Assembly: GCA_937888485.1 (NCBI GenBank)
Contig: CALAQQ010000091.1
Coordinates: 1-20,770 of the forward strand
Length of the DNA stretch: 20,770 nt
Reading direction: 5' to 3'
Source of the DNA: an uncultured Clostridia bacterium
Lineage (GTDB): Bacteria; Bacillota; Clostridia; Oscillospirales; Acutalibacteraceae
Shown: positions 14,713-20,770 of the stretch, piece by piece
How the letters are laid out: each line of letters opens with the position of its first letter
How positions within the stretch are numbered: the first letter of the stretch is position 1
Notes under the pieces: generated by a model
Databases searched by the model: none
What the model was told of the DNA's origin: nothing
What the model saw: the letters and a program-made list of their open reading frames with translations, nothing else
Program-made: the position numbers and the translations under genes

Positions 14713-14808
14713 AAAATTCTCCTTATTTTGCGCATTAGTAGTTTTTTGGTTTGTCCCTTTTTGTGTGATTTGGGGTAAGCCTCGATTTCCTTTTGTGCAA
14801 CGCGTGTC

Positions 14809-14837
14809 ATTATATTGACAAAAGTTTAATTTGTCAA
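14809..14837 (-). promoter_or_regulatory. Perfect consensus promoter of the G5/3D-domain gene with overlapping inverted repeat
   Basis: On the minus strand TTGACA (14832-14837), 17 nt, TATAAT (14809-14814). The leader is about 90 nt. An inverted repeat TTGACAAA-N7-TTTGTCAA (14815-14837) covers the -35 and the whole spacer, as an operator might. The leader does not match the c-di-AMP riboswitch that precedes some cell-wall genes. Confidence 0.85.
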
Positions 14838-14971
14838 ATTTTTTTCAAATTGTTTTTTGTTGAAATTGCACAAAACAATTAACAGAAATTTCCATGTGGA
14901 AAGGCGAATAACTTTACAGGTTTGTTTGAAAATGTCAGAATATGGGAAAAAATTTGTGTAAAACAGAAAAA

Positions 14972-15007
14972 GTTACAAATGGTTACAAAAGTGTTAAAAA
15001 TGGTTAC
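14972..15007. repeat. Helically phased GTTACA repeats (possible response-regulator site)
   Basis: GTTACA occurs at 14972, 14982 and 15002, with a degenerate GTTAAA at 14993, so the units lie about 10 bp apart on one face of the helix. Read on the minus strand they are TGTAAC direct repeats. OmpR/PhoB-family regulators bind such tandem sites; the WalR consensus TGTWAH-N5-TGTWAH is close in sequence but has an 11-bp period. They lie about 135 bp upstream of the 3D gene promoter. Confidence 0.4.
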
Positions 15008-15020
15008 ATTATTCCAAAAC

Positions 15021-15077
15021 AGAAAAATACGGGCATTAAACTCAATATATAAGATAAGTGAATTATAATACCCGCAT
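15021..15077 (-). terminator. Orphan terminator-like hairpin with 27-base loop
   Basis: On the minus strand 15066-15077 pairs with 15027-15038 over 12 bp; the two differences from a perfect repeat become G-U pairs on this strand only. TTTTTCTGTTTT follows. A separate terminator (15161-15202) already ends the S51 peptidase gene, so this hairpin is either a second stop or the end of a small transcript. Confidence 0.45.
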
Positions 15078-15160
15078 ATATAGTATTGGCAAGTTTTTCA
15101 GATTAATTCAAAAATTTCCTCCTCTGAAATAATTTATGATAAGCTCAGTTCTTTTATTAC

Positions 15161-15202
15161 AAAAAAGACGGCAAATCCGAAGAAATCCGGACTTGCCATC
15201 TT
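15161..15202 (-). terminator. Terminator of the S51 peptidase gene
   Basis: On the minus strand a 15-bp stem from AAGATGGCAAGTCCG to CGGATTTGCCGTCTT, with two G-U pairs, has an eight-base loop and is followed by TTTTG. It lies about 48 nt after the stop. Confidence 0.92.
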
Positions 15203-15249
15203 ATATTTAATATGTAATAAAATATATAATAATATACATTATATATATG

Positions 15250-15930
15250 TCAAATTATTTCATTAAAAAATGATTTTTTGAAGTTGTTTTTGCTGTCAAA
15301 ATAATAAACATCTCCGCCGTCATTTCCGTTGATGCAGTAATATTTTCCGTTGTCAAAAACAAGTGCAGCACCGTCATCAATTGCAATGCCTGAAAGATCC
15401 TGAGTTTTAACTGCATTGGTAAAAACCTGCCAATAGTCGCTTTCAAAATGGGGACAATTGCAATAGTCAAGAAGACCGAGACAGTCAACAAACATAAACT
15501 CATGATTTTCACCGCAGTCGTCATAGCCTCTTGAAAACCAGCACATTGAACCAGAACTGACTCCGGAAAGAATAATACCTTTTTCATAAGCCTTTTTGAA
15601 GATTTCATCGGCACCGGTTTCTTTCCATGTGTCCATAAGAAACTTAAGGTTGCCTCCGCCTGCATAAACAATATCAGCTGAGAGAATCTTATTCTCAATT
15701 TCTTCTTTTCCAAGTGATTTATCAGTCAACATAAGTGCAGAAACGCTGCATCCCAGACCGATGAACAGTCTGAAAATATGCTCATCACCGTTTATGTCGT
15801 CAAATCCGGCTGTAGGAACGAACAAAAAAGACGGATTCTTCTTTTTAGAGAGACTGACTATATGCTCAAAAACCGGAAGAATTTCATTATCGTCGGTTCT
15901 TCCGCCGCCGACACCTACTATAATACCCAT
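15250..15930 (-). CDS. Peptidase S51 family protein (dipeptidase E-like)
   Basis: This 226-aa cytoplasmic protein belongs to the S51 peptidase E/cyanophycinase group. It starts with the glycine-rich strand GIIVGVGGG, followed by FLFVPTAG (35-42) and VYAGGGNLKFL (88-98). The nucleophile elbow is SGVSSGSMC: Ser125 fits the GxSxG serine, with Ser126 and Ser128 in place of the usual Ala residues. His161 (NCPHFES) fits the catalytic His, and Asp137 or a neighbour may complete the set. PepE cleaves dipeptides with N-terminal Asp; specificity here is not provable. No signal peptide is present. AAGGAT about 10 nt before the ATG supports the start. It is a single-gene unit with promoter and terminator. 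Confidence 0.88.
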   Translation of the reverse strand: MGIIVGVGGGRTDDNEILPVFEHIVSLSKKKNPSFLFVPTAGFDDINGDEHIFRLFIGLGCSVSALMLTDKSLGKEEIENKILSADIVYAGGGNLKFLMDTWKETGADEIFKKAYEKGIILSGVSSGSMCWFSRGYDDCGENHEFMFVDCLGLLDYCNCPHFESDYWQVFTNAVKTQDLSGIAIDDGAALVFDNGKYYCINGNDGGDVYYFDSKNNFKKSFFNEII

Positions 15931-15950
15931 ATATTATTATCCTTATATAA

Positions 15951-15978
15951 TTTATATTTACCGTTGCGGTATAGTCAA
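15951..15978 (-). promoter_or_regulatory. Promoter of the S51 peptidase gene
   Basis: On the minus strand TTGACT (15973-15978), 16 nt, TATAAA (15951-15956), about 20 nt before the ATG. Confidence 0.55.
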
Positions 15979-16085
15979 GCTGTTTTTATCGCCGTAAGTT
16001 TCTTGAAGAACTCTTCTGATTTTATATTTTACCATATTGAGTTAACATTGACAATAAAAAGATATAATTTAAATTGATATTATGT

Positions 16086-16122
16086 TGAAAAAGGCTTGTG
16101 CGGAATGTCTGCACAAGCCTTT
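16086..16122 (-). terminator. Terminator of the lipoprotein gene
   Basis: A perfect 12-bp stem AAAGGCTTGTGC/GCACAAGCCTTT has a nine-base loop. On the minus strand TTTCAAC follows the stem's own T-run. It starts 16 nt after the stop at 16139. Confidence 0.9.
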
Positions 16123-16138
16123 GGTGTAATGATAATTA

Positions 16139-16666
16139 TTATTCTTCAACGTAGTCCATGAATACGATTTTAACGGTTTCTCTGGGGAAATCAAAACGGC
16201 GTCTTGTAACGGTTTCGCCTTCCTTGACATCCTTGAGAGGAACGAGCATATAAGTATTTCTTACGATTTTTCCGTATGCATCATAAGCAATGTAACCGAT
16301 TTTAATATCGTCTTTTCTTGAACCGATTGCGGTTACTTCAACTTCTGCATAACCGTCTGCATTAACTGAAATGCCGTCGTCTTCAAGTACAATATTTTTG
16401 ATTTTTGCAACGGAATTGCCGTAAACATAGTAATCGCTGAGAACGATTTCAACATTATTGATTGTTTCAACATAAACAAGGGGGAAAGTCTGACCTTCCG
16501 AAGGCTCAATGTTTTCGGGGTCGGGAGCTGTCTGTCCATAGGGGTTGACATATGAGAAATCGGCACTGCTTGTTGATGCGGGTACTTCGGGAATGTTTGA
16601 TTTGCAGCCGAAGAAACAAAGTGCAATAACAGTCGTGGCAAGAATAATGCTGATTAATGATTTCAT
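16139..16666 (-). CDS. Predicted lipoprotein of unknown function
   Basis: This 175-aa protein begins with a basic residue and a hydrophobic helix ending in LCFFGC, giving a likely lipid-modified Cys21, though Phe at two lipobox positions is unusual. A Pro/Ser/Thr-rich linker (about 22-60) follows. The remaining region alternates hydrophobic and polar residues (NNVEIVLSDYYVYGNSVAKI, then IGYIAYDAYGKIVRNTYMLV). This suggests a single beta-sandwich of the type found in extracellular FxLYD-like domains; that is inference, not a family match. AAGGA lies about 9 nt before the ATG. It follows the ceramidase-like gene by 39 nt but has a promoter of its own overlapping that gene's 3' end. Function unknown. 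Confidence 0.8.
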   Translation of the reverse strand: MKSLISIILATTVIALCFFGCKSNIPEVPASTSSADFSYVNPYGQTAPDPENIEPSEGQTFPLVYVETINNVEIVLSDYYVYGNSVAKIKNIVLEDDGISVNADGYAEVEVTAIGSRKDDIKIGYIAYDAYGKIVRNTYMLVPLKDVKEGETVTRRRFDFPRETVKIVFMDYVEE

Positions 16667-16699
16667 AGAAACAAGTCCTTTCGTATGTTTATATCCTAT

Positions 16700-16728
16700 A
16701 TAATATCATATATTTTTTGATTTTTCAA
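16700..16728 (-). promoter_or_regulatory. Possible promoter of the lipoprotein gene
   Basis: On the minus strand TTGAAA (16723-16728), 17 nt, TATTAT (16700-16705) with TGA just before it. The -35 lies inside the last codons of the ceramidase-like gene, so the lipoprotein can be made independently. Confidence 0.45.
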
Positions 16729-18172
16729 CTGTATTAATAATTTCCTTAACGGTTTCAGCGATTGTAACGGCAGTTTCGGGTCCGAGAGAGTTGGTTTCTT
16801 CATAGTGACGGCGATTGTGAACGTCACGTCCGTTTTCAAAATAAGGTGTTTCGTCATGAAGAATAAAATCGTTCGGAGGAAGAACATAACCGAGTTCATC
16901 ATTTGCAAGACCGATTATCATAACATCTTCGCCTGCGATTTCACAAAGAGGTACGGGGTTTATTTCAGCACCGTATCCTGTTGCCGATTCTTCTGCGGGG
17001 AGATATCCTCCGTAAACAAGCTCGGGGAAGATTTCACACGGAAGCATCAGAATTTTGAGTGAATCTATTTCAAGATAGCTGATTTCAGATTTCATGGCAA
17101 AACCTGATTTGTCAACCATTCGGTATTCTTTGGCTTTGAGTATGCCTGCTTTGGCGGCAATCAGAAGAAGAAGATTCTCTGCCTTGAAATAAACTTCCTG
17201 ACGGATAAATCCGATTTTGGGTTTAAGAAGAGTTTCGTTTTCAATCGAAAGTGCATAGTCCGCAAGTTTTCTTCCGATATCTGCAGTGGACTGCGAAAAA
17301 TCACTGCCGTTATCACGGATTTCCTTTTCGTTGGGAATATCCATGCTTATCATTCCTCCTATTGCACCAACGCAATAGAGGGTTTCAGCACCTGTTTTTT
17401 CGCGGATTTTTTCTCTGAAATAATGAGGAAAGTCTGCGCTTACAAGTTCATTGCATCCCTGAAGAGATTCGGAATGTGATGCAAAATTGATTATGTAGGT
17501 TTCTTTTGAACCGTCTTCGGGAACAAAACGCAGACGGGTAAGAGTTTTTGAATAAACAATCGGGGTTCTTATGTCCTCCTGCATATCGGGAACTTCAATT
17601 TTACCCAGCCAGAGTTTTCCGATTTTTCTTGAAGCATATGCTTTTTTGACAGCTTTAACTGTTTGAGAGAAAACAAGTTCCATATATTTAGGGTCTTTAC
17701 CGCTTAATGGCAGAGGACCCCAGATTCCCATTGTATCGATGCCTGCGTGGTTATGAGTGCAGACAACATTGATTGAACGGCAACCCGAAAGTTTTGAAAA
17801 TTCGCTGAGTCTTGAACGGAGAATATTGACATCGCTGTTTAAAAGACCGACGCAGTCAAGCGAAACAATAACTATTCCTCCGTGACCCGAAAGGTCATCA
17901 AGCCATATTGCGTGAGTGTGAGGTGCATCAAGAACACCCTTGGCAGGCTTGTTTTCACCGTAACCCGCAATGTAGTATTTCTTTTTGTTGACATCATCGG
18001 GAAGAATACTTTCTTTTGAAAAACCGAGAGAAAACAGTTCGCTTTTTGCTCTCGGAGTGCAGTCAAATCTGCCTTTTTCAAGCGGTTTGGTACTTTTCTT
18101 ATCGGTAAGGTGTTTTGACTGTGCAGTGAGAACAAAATCAAGAGCCTTGTACGCTGCGGTTAACGGTTTCAT
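16706..18172 (-). CDS. Neutral/alkaline ceramidase-like hydrolase (cytoplasmic, divergent)
   Basis: This 488-aa protein resembles the N-terminal catalytic domain of neutral/alkaline ceramidases. It has VSLDCVGL (104-111), the metal-binding-type VVCTHNHAG (137-144 region, His140 and His142), NFASHSESL (His233) and a late GLANDELGYVLPPNDF block like the GLSNDYLGY of the family. The usual ceramidase nucleophile segment is replaced by GAIGGMISMD (269-278), so amidase activity on ceramide is uncertain. There is no signal peptide, unlike secreted ceramidases, and the C-terminal domain is missing. It starts 2 nt after the trmL stop, and its GGAGTG ribosome binding site lies within the trmL 3' end, so the two are co-transcribed. 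Similar proteins in gut Clostridia are uncharacterised as far as I know. Confidence 0.75.
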   Translation of the reverse strand: MKPLTAAYKALDFVLTAQSKHLTDKKSTKPLEKGRFDCTPRAKSELFSLGFSKESILPDDVNKKKYYIAGYGENKPAKGVLDAPHTHAIWLDDLSGHGGIVIVSLDCVGLLNSDVNILRSRLSEFSKLSGCRSINVVCTHNHAGIDTMGIWGPLPLSGKDPKYMELVFSQTVKAVKKAYASRKIGKLWLGKIEVPDMQEDIRTPIVYSKTLTRLRFVPEDGSKETYIINFASHSESLQGCNELVSADFPHYFREKIREKTGAETLYCVGAIGGMISMDIPNEKEIRDNGSDFSQSTADIGRKLADYALSIENETLLKPKIGFIRQEVYFKAENLLLLIAAKAGILKAKEYRMVDKSGFAMKSEISYLEIDSLKILMLPCEIFPELVYGGYLPAEESATGYGAEINPVPLCEIAGEDVMIIGLANDELGYVLPPNDFILHDETPYFENGRDVHNRRHYEETNSLGPETAVTIAETVKEIINTVEKSKNI

Positions 18173-18174
18173 TT

Positions 18175-18684
18175 TTATTCACTCCAATCAAATTTTGTAA
18201 GTTTGCCTTTACAAAGTAATTCAGGAAAATTCCATTGACGAAGCACTTCATAGGCGCCAATCGCAACGGAATTGGATAGATTAAGACTTCTTGCAGAACT
18301 GTTATTTATCATTGGCAGTCTGACACAGTTTTCGGGATTCTCATAAAGAAGTTCCTCGGGCAAACCTGCTGTTTCCTTGCCAAAAACAAGATAGCAGTTA
18401 TCGGGATAATTCACTTCAGAATATATTTTGGTTGCTTTTGTGGAAAAATAAAAGAAGTTACCGTCTTTATTTTTTTCAAAAAAATCATCAAGATTCTCAT
18501 AATATGTTATATCGAGCAGATGCCAGTAATCAAGGCCTGCTCTTTTAAGTTTTGCGTTATCGACGCGAAAACCCATCGGCTCAACAAGATGCAGTCTTGC
18601 ACCAGTTGCGGCGCATGTTCTTGCAATATTGCCTGTGTTCTGAGGAATCTGAGGCTCAACAAGAACTATATTTAACGTTGACAT
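18175..18684 (-). CDS. trmL: tRNA (cytidine/uridine-34 2'-O)-methyltransferase TrmL
   Basis: This SPOUT-fold enzyme methylates the ribose at the wobble position of tRNA-Leu isoacceptors using S-adenosylmethionine. The 169-aa sequence has the family motifs in order: VEPQIPQNTGNIARTCAATG (9-28), YLVFGKETAGLPEELL (99-114 region) and MINNSSARSLNLSNSVAIGA, which together form the cofactor-binding trefoil knot. The length is normal. AAGGAAG about 8 nt before the ATG supports the start at 18684. It heads a two-gene unit with the ceramidase-like gene. It is divergent from the small protein gene at 18773; no clear promoter was found in the 88 nt between them. Confidence 0.95.
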   Translation of the reverse strand: MSTLNIVLVEPQIPQNTGNIARTCAATGARLHLVEPMGFRVDNAKLKRAGLDYWHLLDITYYENLDDFFEKNKDGNFFYFSTKATKIYSEVNYPDNCYLVFGKETAGLPEELLYENPENCVRLPMINNSSARSLNLSNSVAIGAYEVLRQWNFPELLCKGKLTKFDWSE

Positions 18685-18772
18685 TATATAACTTCCTTAA
18701 TAAATATTAACATTTGTTTTGTTGCCTGCTCAGGTTAAACTATTTGTGAATACCTGTGACAGGAGGGATAAA

Positions 18773-18964
18773 ATGTTCACATCATCAAAAAATATGACGA
18801 TGGCAAAGAGTGTCGGAATAGGCATTGCTGTTGGTACGGCAGCAGCTTTTGCAAGCACTAAAATGATGTCTAAAAGCGGTATGAAAGCTTGCAAAAAGAA
18901 TGTTGCCAAGTGCATGAAAAGCATGGAAAGCATGATGAACGGCATTGTCTCAATGACAAAATAA
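18773..18964 (+). CDS. Small Met-rich protein of unknown function
   Basis: This 63-aa protein has a central hydrophobic, Gly/Ala-rich stretch (SVGIGIAVGTAAAFASTK, about 13-30) that could be one membrane helix. A basic amphipathic tail follows, with two Cys (40 and 47) and many Met: 11 of 63 residues. It recalls the small YtxH-like envelope proteins common in Clostridia, but no family is claimed. The frame is open from 18719, yet AGGAGG at 18761-18766 lies 6 nt before the ATG at 18773, so that start is chosen. Its TAA abuts the stop of the convergent pth gene with no spacer, leaving no room for a terminator. Confidence 0.75.
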   Translation: MFTSSKNMTMAKSVGIGIAVGTAAAFASTKMMSKSGMKACKKNVAKCMKSMESMMNGIVSMTK

Positions 18965-19570
18965 TCAGCTGTTGTAATTACTCATTGCTCCGTCTGTATT
19001 GCCTTGAACCATCATTTCAACAGCCTTGCAAGCGTTTGCAGCGGCATCTCTTAATGAATCAAGTTCGGGCTTTTTGAACGAAGACAGAACCCAGTCTGCA
19101 AGGTCATAATCGGGATGTGGTTTTTCACCGACACCGAGTTTTATTCTCGGAAATTTATCTGAACAAAGAAGATAAATGATGCTCTTTATTCCGTTGTGAC
19201 CTCCGTCGCTACCTTTGCGTCTTATGCGCAATTTGCCGCATGGGAGAGAAATGTCGTCAAAAACAACAATAATGTTTTCGGGCGGAATCTTATAAAATGC
19301 AGCTGCCTGTTTCACTGCTTCACCGCTGTTGTTCATAAAGGTCTGCGGCTTCATAAGCAAACACCTGTGACCGCCAAGGGTTATGTTGGCGGTCACGGAT
19401 TTGAATTGAATTTTACTTATTGTTGCATTGTTTTTATCCGCAAGAAGGTCTGCAAACAAAAAGCCTGCATTATGGCGTGTAAGCTCATATTTTTTGCCGG
19501 GATTACCAAGTCCGACAATAATAAACTCGGGAGGTCCCGAAGGGGTACGGTTTCTTGAAAAAAAGTTCAT
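18965..19570 (-). CDS. pth: Peptidyl-tRNA hydrolase
   Basis: This essential translation enzyme releases tRNA from prematurely dropped peptidyl-tRNA by cleaving the ester bond. The 201-aa protein shows VGLGNPGKKYELTRHNAGF (19-37), with Asn23 and catalytic His33 equivalent to Asn10 and His20 of E. coli, then KPQTFMNNSGEAV, VFDDISLPCGKLRIR with the conserved Asp, GSDGGHNGIKS and RIKLGVGEKPHPD. The N-terminus carries about 13 extra residues (MNFFSRNRTPSGPP). The start at 19570 directly follows the stop of the upstream gene (TAA then ATG), with AAGGA inside that gene's end, so the pair is co-transcribed. The usual neighbours (mfd, rplY) are absent here. Confidence 0.96.
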   Translation of the reverse strand: MNFFSRNRTPSGPPEFIIVGLGNPGKKYELTRHNAGFLFADLLADKNNATISKIQFKSVTANITLGGHRCLLMKPQTFMNNSGEAVKQAAAFYKIPPENIIVVFDDISLPCGKLRIRRKGSDGGHNGIKSIIYLLCSDKFPRIKLGVGEKPHPDYDLADWVLSSFKKPELDSLRDAAANACKAVEMMVQGNTDGAMSNYNS

Positions 19571-20158
19571 TTATTCAGCATCCTTTGTGATTACGGCAGT
19601 TTTGGTTTCTTCAACGCTCAATGTACCGTCTGCATATTCAGTAGGACTGTTTGTATAAATAATGCTGATTTCCATATCGTCAACAAAAGCTTTTACATCA
19701 TCGGTTGAGAGTTCAATGTCTGAGCAGAGAATAGTGAAGCTTGTTGTTGCAGAGCTTCCGGGAGCAATTCCGATTTCGCCGCCTGAGGAAGTGCTGATAT
19801 AAATTCCGTTTTTACCGTTGTCCTTTATATCGTAACCGTATACAGTGCAACTTGTATCGCCTGTGTTTTCAATAACTACAATCTGTTCATATGTGAGCCA
19901 GTTTTCAGGTGCAGCAAAAAATTCTGCAGCTTTTTCTTCGCTGAGACCGTAGCCGCTTACAAGGTGTTTCATATATCTGTCGGGATTTTTAATCATTGTT
20001 TCAAGAATTGAAATTCTTTCGCTCATCGAGTCTTTTGTAACAACAAGTTCAGATACGGGAGTGTTGGTGCTGTTATTGTTTCCGACTGCAAAATAAATTC
20101 CGACTGCGGCAGCAGCGGCAACTGCGATAACTACAATGGCGATAATAATTTTTTTCAT
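19571..20158 (-). CDS. Membrane-anchored extracytoplasmic protein of unknown function
   Basis: This 195-aa protein starts with two Lys and a long hydrophobic helix (IIIAIVVIAVAAAAAVGIYF, 4-23) with no lipobox Cys or clear cleavage site, so it is probably anchored with its bulk outside. A predicted helical segment (about 40-85, SMSERISILETMIKNPDRY and GLSEEKAAEFFAAPENWLTY) is followed by a beta-rich half (EQIVVIENTGDTSCTVYGYD, then APGSSATTSFTILCSDIE) with a C-C pair (98 and 142 region) that could form a disulfide. No family recognised. GGAGG lies 9 nt before the ATG. It is first in the unit with pth, whose ATG touches its stop. Confidence 0.75.
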   Translation of the reverse strand: MKKIIIAIVVIAVAAAAAVGIYFAVGNNNSTNTPVSELVVTKDSMSERISILETMIKNPDRYMKHLVSGYGLSEEKAAEFFAAPENWLTYEQIVVIENTGDTSCTVYGYDIKDNGKNGIYISTSSGGEIGIAPGSSATTSFTILCSDIELSTDDVKAFVDDMEISIIYTNSPTEYADGTLSVEETKTAVITKDAE

Positions 20159-20197
20159 GATTTTTGTCCTCCGTGTGAATAATTATCATTTATATGC

Positions 20198-20226
20198 ATT
20201 ATGACAGATTTTTGAATAAATTACAA
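20198..20226 (-). promoter_or_regulatory. Promoter of the membrane-anchored gene and pth
   Basis: On the minus strand TTGTAA (20221-20226), 17 nt, CATAAT (20198-20203), about 40 nt before the start at 20158. Confidence 0.55.
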
Positions 20227-20261
20227 TAGTTATAATATAAAATAACAAATATTTAATATAT

Positions 20262-20296
20262 TATTAAAAAACAGGATGCGGATGCACCCTGTTTTT
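20262..20296 (-). terminator. Terminator of the coiled-coil gene
   Basis: AAAAACAGG (20267-20275) pairs with CCTGTTTTT (20288-20296). An inner TGC/GCA adds to the stem after a mismatch, and on the minus strand TTAATAATA follows the T-run. It lies 3 nt after the stop. Confidence 0.88.
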
Positions 20297-20299
20297 GTT

Positions 20300-20770
20300 T
20301 TATACGGTTTCGCCGAAGGAGTAGTTTCCGTTTTCGACTGTACAGATATATTTTTTGCCCGGAACAAGTTTTCCTTCAAGCATTTCTTCGGAAAGTTTAT
20401 CTATCTTGGTTTTCGCCGGAATTGGAAGCTTCGTTAACAACTTAAGCCTCTTCACTTCATCCTTATTATCCGCTTCCTTCCTAATCTCTTCAAACAATTC
20501 TTTTGAGTTTTCAATTGTTTGACGGATTTCTAAGATTTGCTCTTCTTTCTTACGTATCTCATCAGCTGCATCGCCTTTGCTTCCATCCAGTTGAGCAAGT
20601 TCTTCGTTAAATTTGTTAACTTCTTCGTTAATACGTTCTTCGTTTTCAAGTAAGAATTGAATTTTTTGCTCATATGCAGCATAAGACAAGTGCACTTTCT
20701 CCACTTCTTGTAATTGAAGAGCTTCTTGTTCTCTCGCTTCTTCTAACTCTTTTTGATTAGATTCAGAATT
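20300..20770 (-). CDS. Coiled-coil protein of unknown function (partial, N-terminus off right edge)
   Basis: The frame is open from the stop at 20300 through the window edge, giving 156 visible residues. The GTG at 20704 is an internal Val codon, not a supported start: no ribosome binding site precedes it and the same coiled-coil composition continues upstream (NQKELEEAREQEALQLQEVE). The visible part is rich in Glu, Lys, Gln and Leu with heptad-like spacing (about the first 110 residues). A short C-terminal region (KLVPGKKYICTVENGNYSFG) then looks like a small folded strand pair. All nine Gln codons are CAA, whereas neighbouring genes use mostly CAG, so the gene may be imported. It could be a phage, mobile-element or surface protein; no family recognised. 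Confidence 0.7.
   Translation of the reverse strand, partial: NSESNQKELEEAREQEALQLQEVEKVHLSYAAYEQKIQFLLENEERINEEVNKFNEELAQLDGSKGDAADEIRKKEEQILEIRQTIENSKELFEEIRKEADNKDEVKRLKLLTKLPIPAKTKIDKLSEEMLEGKLVPGKKYICTVENGNYSFGETV

Larger units (their letters stand above)
14838..15160. other. Long AT-rich intergenic region upstream of the G5/3D-domain gene
   Basis: No credible ORF was found on either strand. It holds a phased GTTACA array (14972-15007), an orphan terminator-like hairpin (15027-15077) and an isolated Shine-Dalgarno-like AGAGGAGGA on the minus strand (15117-15125) with no usable reading frame after it. The remainder is poly-A/T-rich. Confidence 0.6.

Noticed and set aside
14713..14808. 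c-di-AMP (ydaO-type) riboswitch in the leader of the 3D-domain gene
   Set aside because: Such riboswitches precede related genes, but this roughly 90-nt leader is too short and lacks the conserved core and any terminator/antiterminator pair.
16065..16085. Plus-strand promoter near TTGACA/TATAAT at about 16048-16070
   Set aside because: The two hexamers are only nine bases apart, and nothing on the plus strand follows except an antisense read of minus genes.
18719..18772. Longer start for the small protein (MLPAQVKLFVNTCDRRDK extension)
   Set aside because: AGGAGG lies within this stretch, six bases before the internal ATG at 18773, and no ribosome binding site precedes 18719.
20300..20704. 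Complete 134-aa gene starting at GTG 20704
   Set aside because: The frame continues upstream to the window edge with the same coiled-coil composition and no ribosome binding site before the GTG.

Overview
The window reads as chromosomal DNA from a low-GC, Gram-positive-type Firmicute, most likely an uncultured gut Clostridia/Oscillospirales relative. The evidence is strong AGGAGG-type ribosome binding sites, TTGACA/TATAAT promoters, hairpin-plus-T terminators, lipoprotein signal peptides, an HPr with His15 and Ser46, a G5/3D-domain cell-wall protein and a heterodimeric ABC exporter. The taxon is inferred, not proven. No rRNA, tRNA, CRISPR array, insertion sequence or prophage was seen.

Layout. 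(1) 1-2100, minus: a polar amino-acid uptake operon (binding lipoprotein, permease, ATPase cut by the left edge). (2) 2115-5679, minus: two overlapping genes for a heterodimeric ABC exporter with one degenerate ATP site. (3) 5775-12727, plus: five mostly singly transcribed genes: an orphan E2-type acyltransferase, a divergent GH36 alpha-galactosidase-like enzyme, a uracil permease, a GPH-type sugar:cation symporter and a uridine-kinase-like P-loop protein. Most have their own promoter and terminator. (4) 12761-18684, minus: HPr (ptsH), a 488-nt intergenic region with a candidate structured RNA, a DUF348/G5/3D cell-wall protein, a further long intergenic region with phased repeats and an orphan hairpin, an S51 peptidase, a lipoprotein, a ceramidase-like protein and trmL. 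(5) 18773-18964, plus: a Met-rich 63-residue protein. (6) 18965-20770, minus: pth, a membrane-anchored hypothetical gene directly upstream of it, and the 3' part of a coiled-coil gene with different codon use at the right edge.

How the genes relate. The amino-acid ABC system, the uracil permease, the GPH symporter with the GH36 enzyme, and HPr suggest a scavenging, sugar-fermenting lifestyle. TrmL and Pth are translation housekeeping genes, each joined to a gene of unknown role. The most interesting unexplained material is non-coding. A near-consensus minus-strand promoter at 13339-13367 fires straight into a nested four-stem structure upstream of ptsH. The region upstream of the 3D-domain gene holds helically phased GTTACA repeats and a terminator-like hairpin that ends no recognisable gene.
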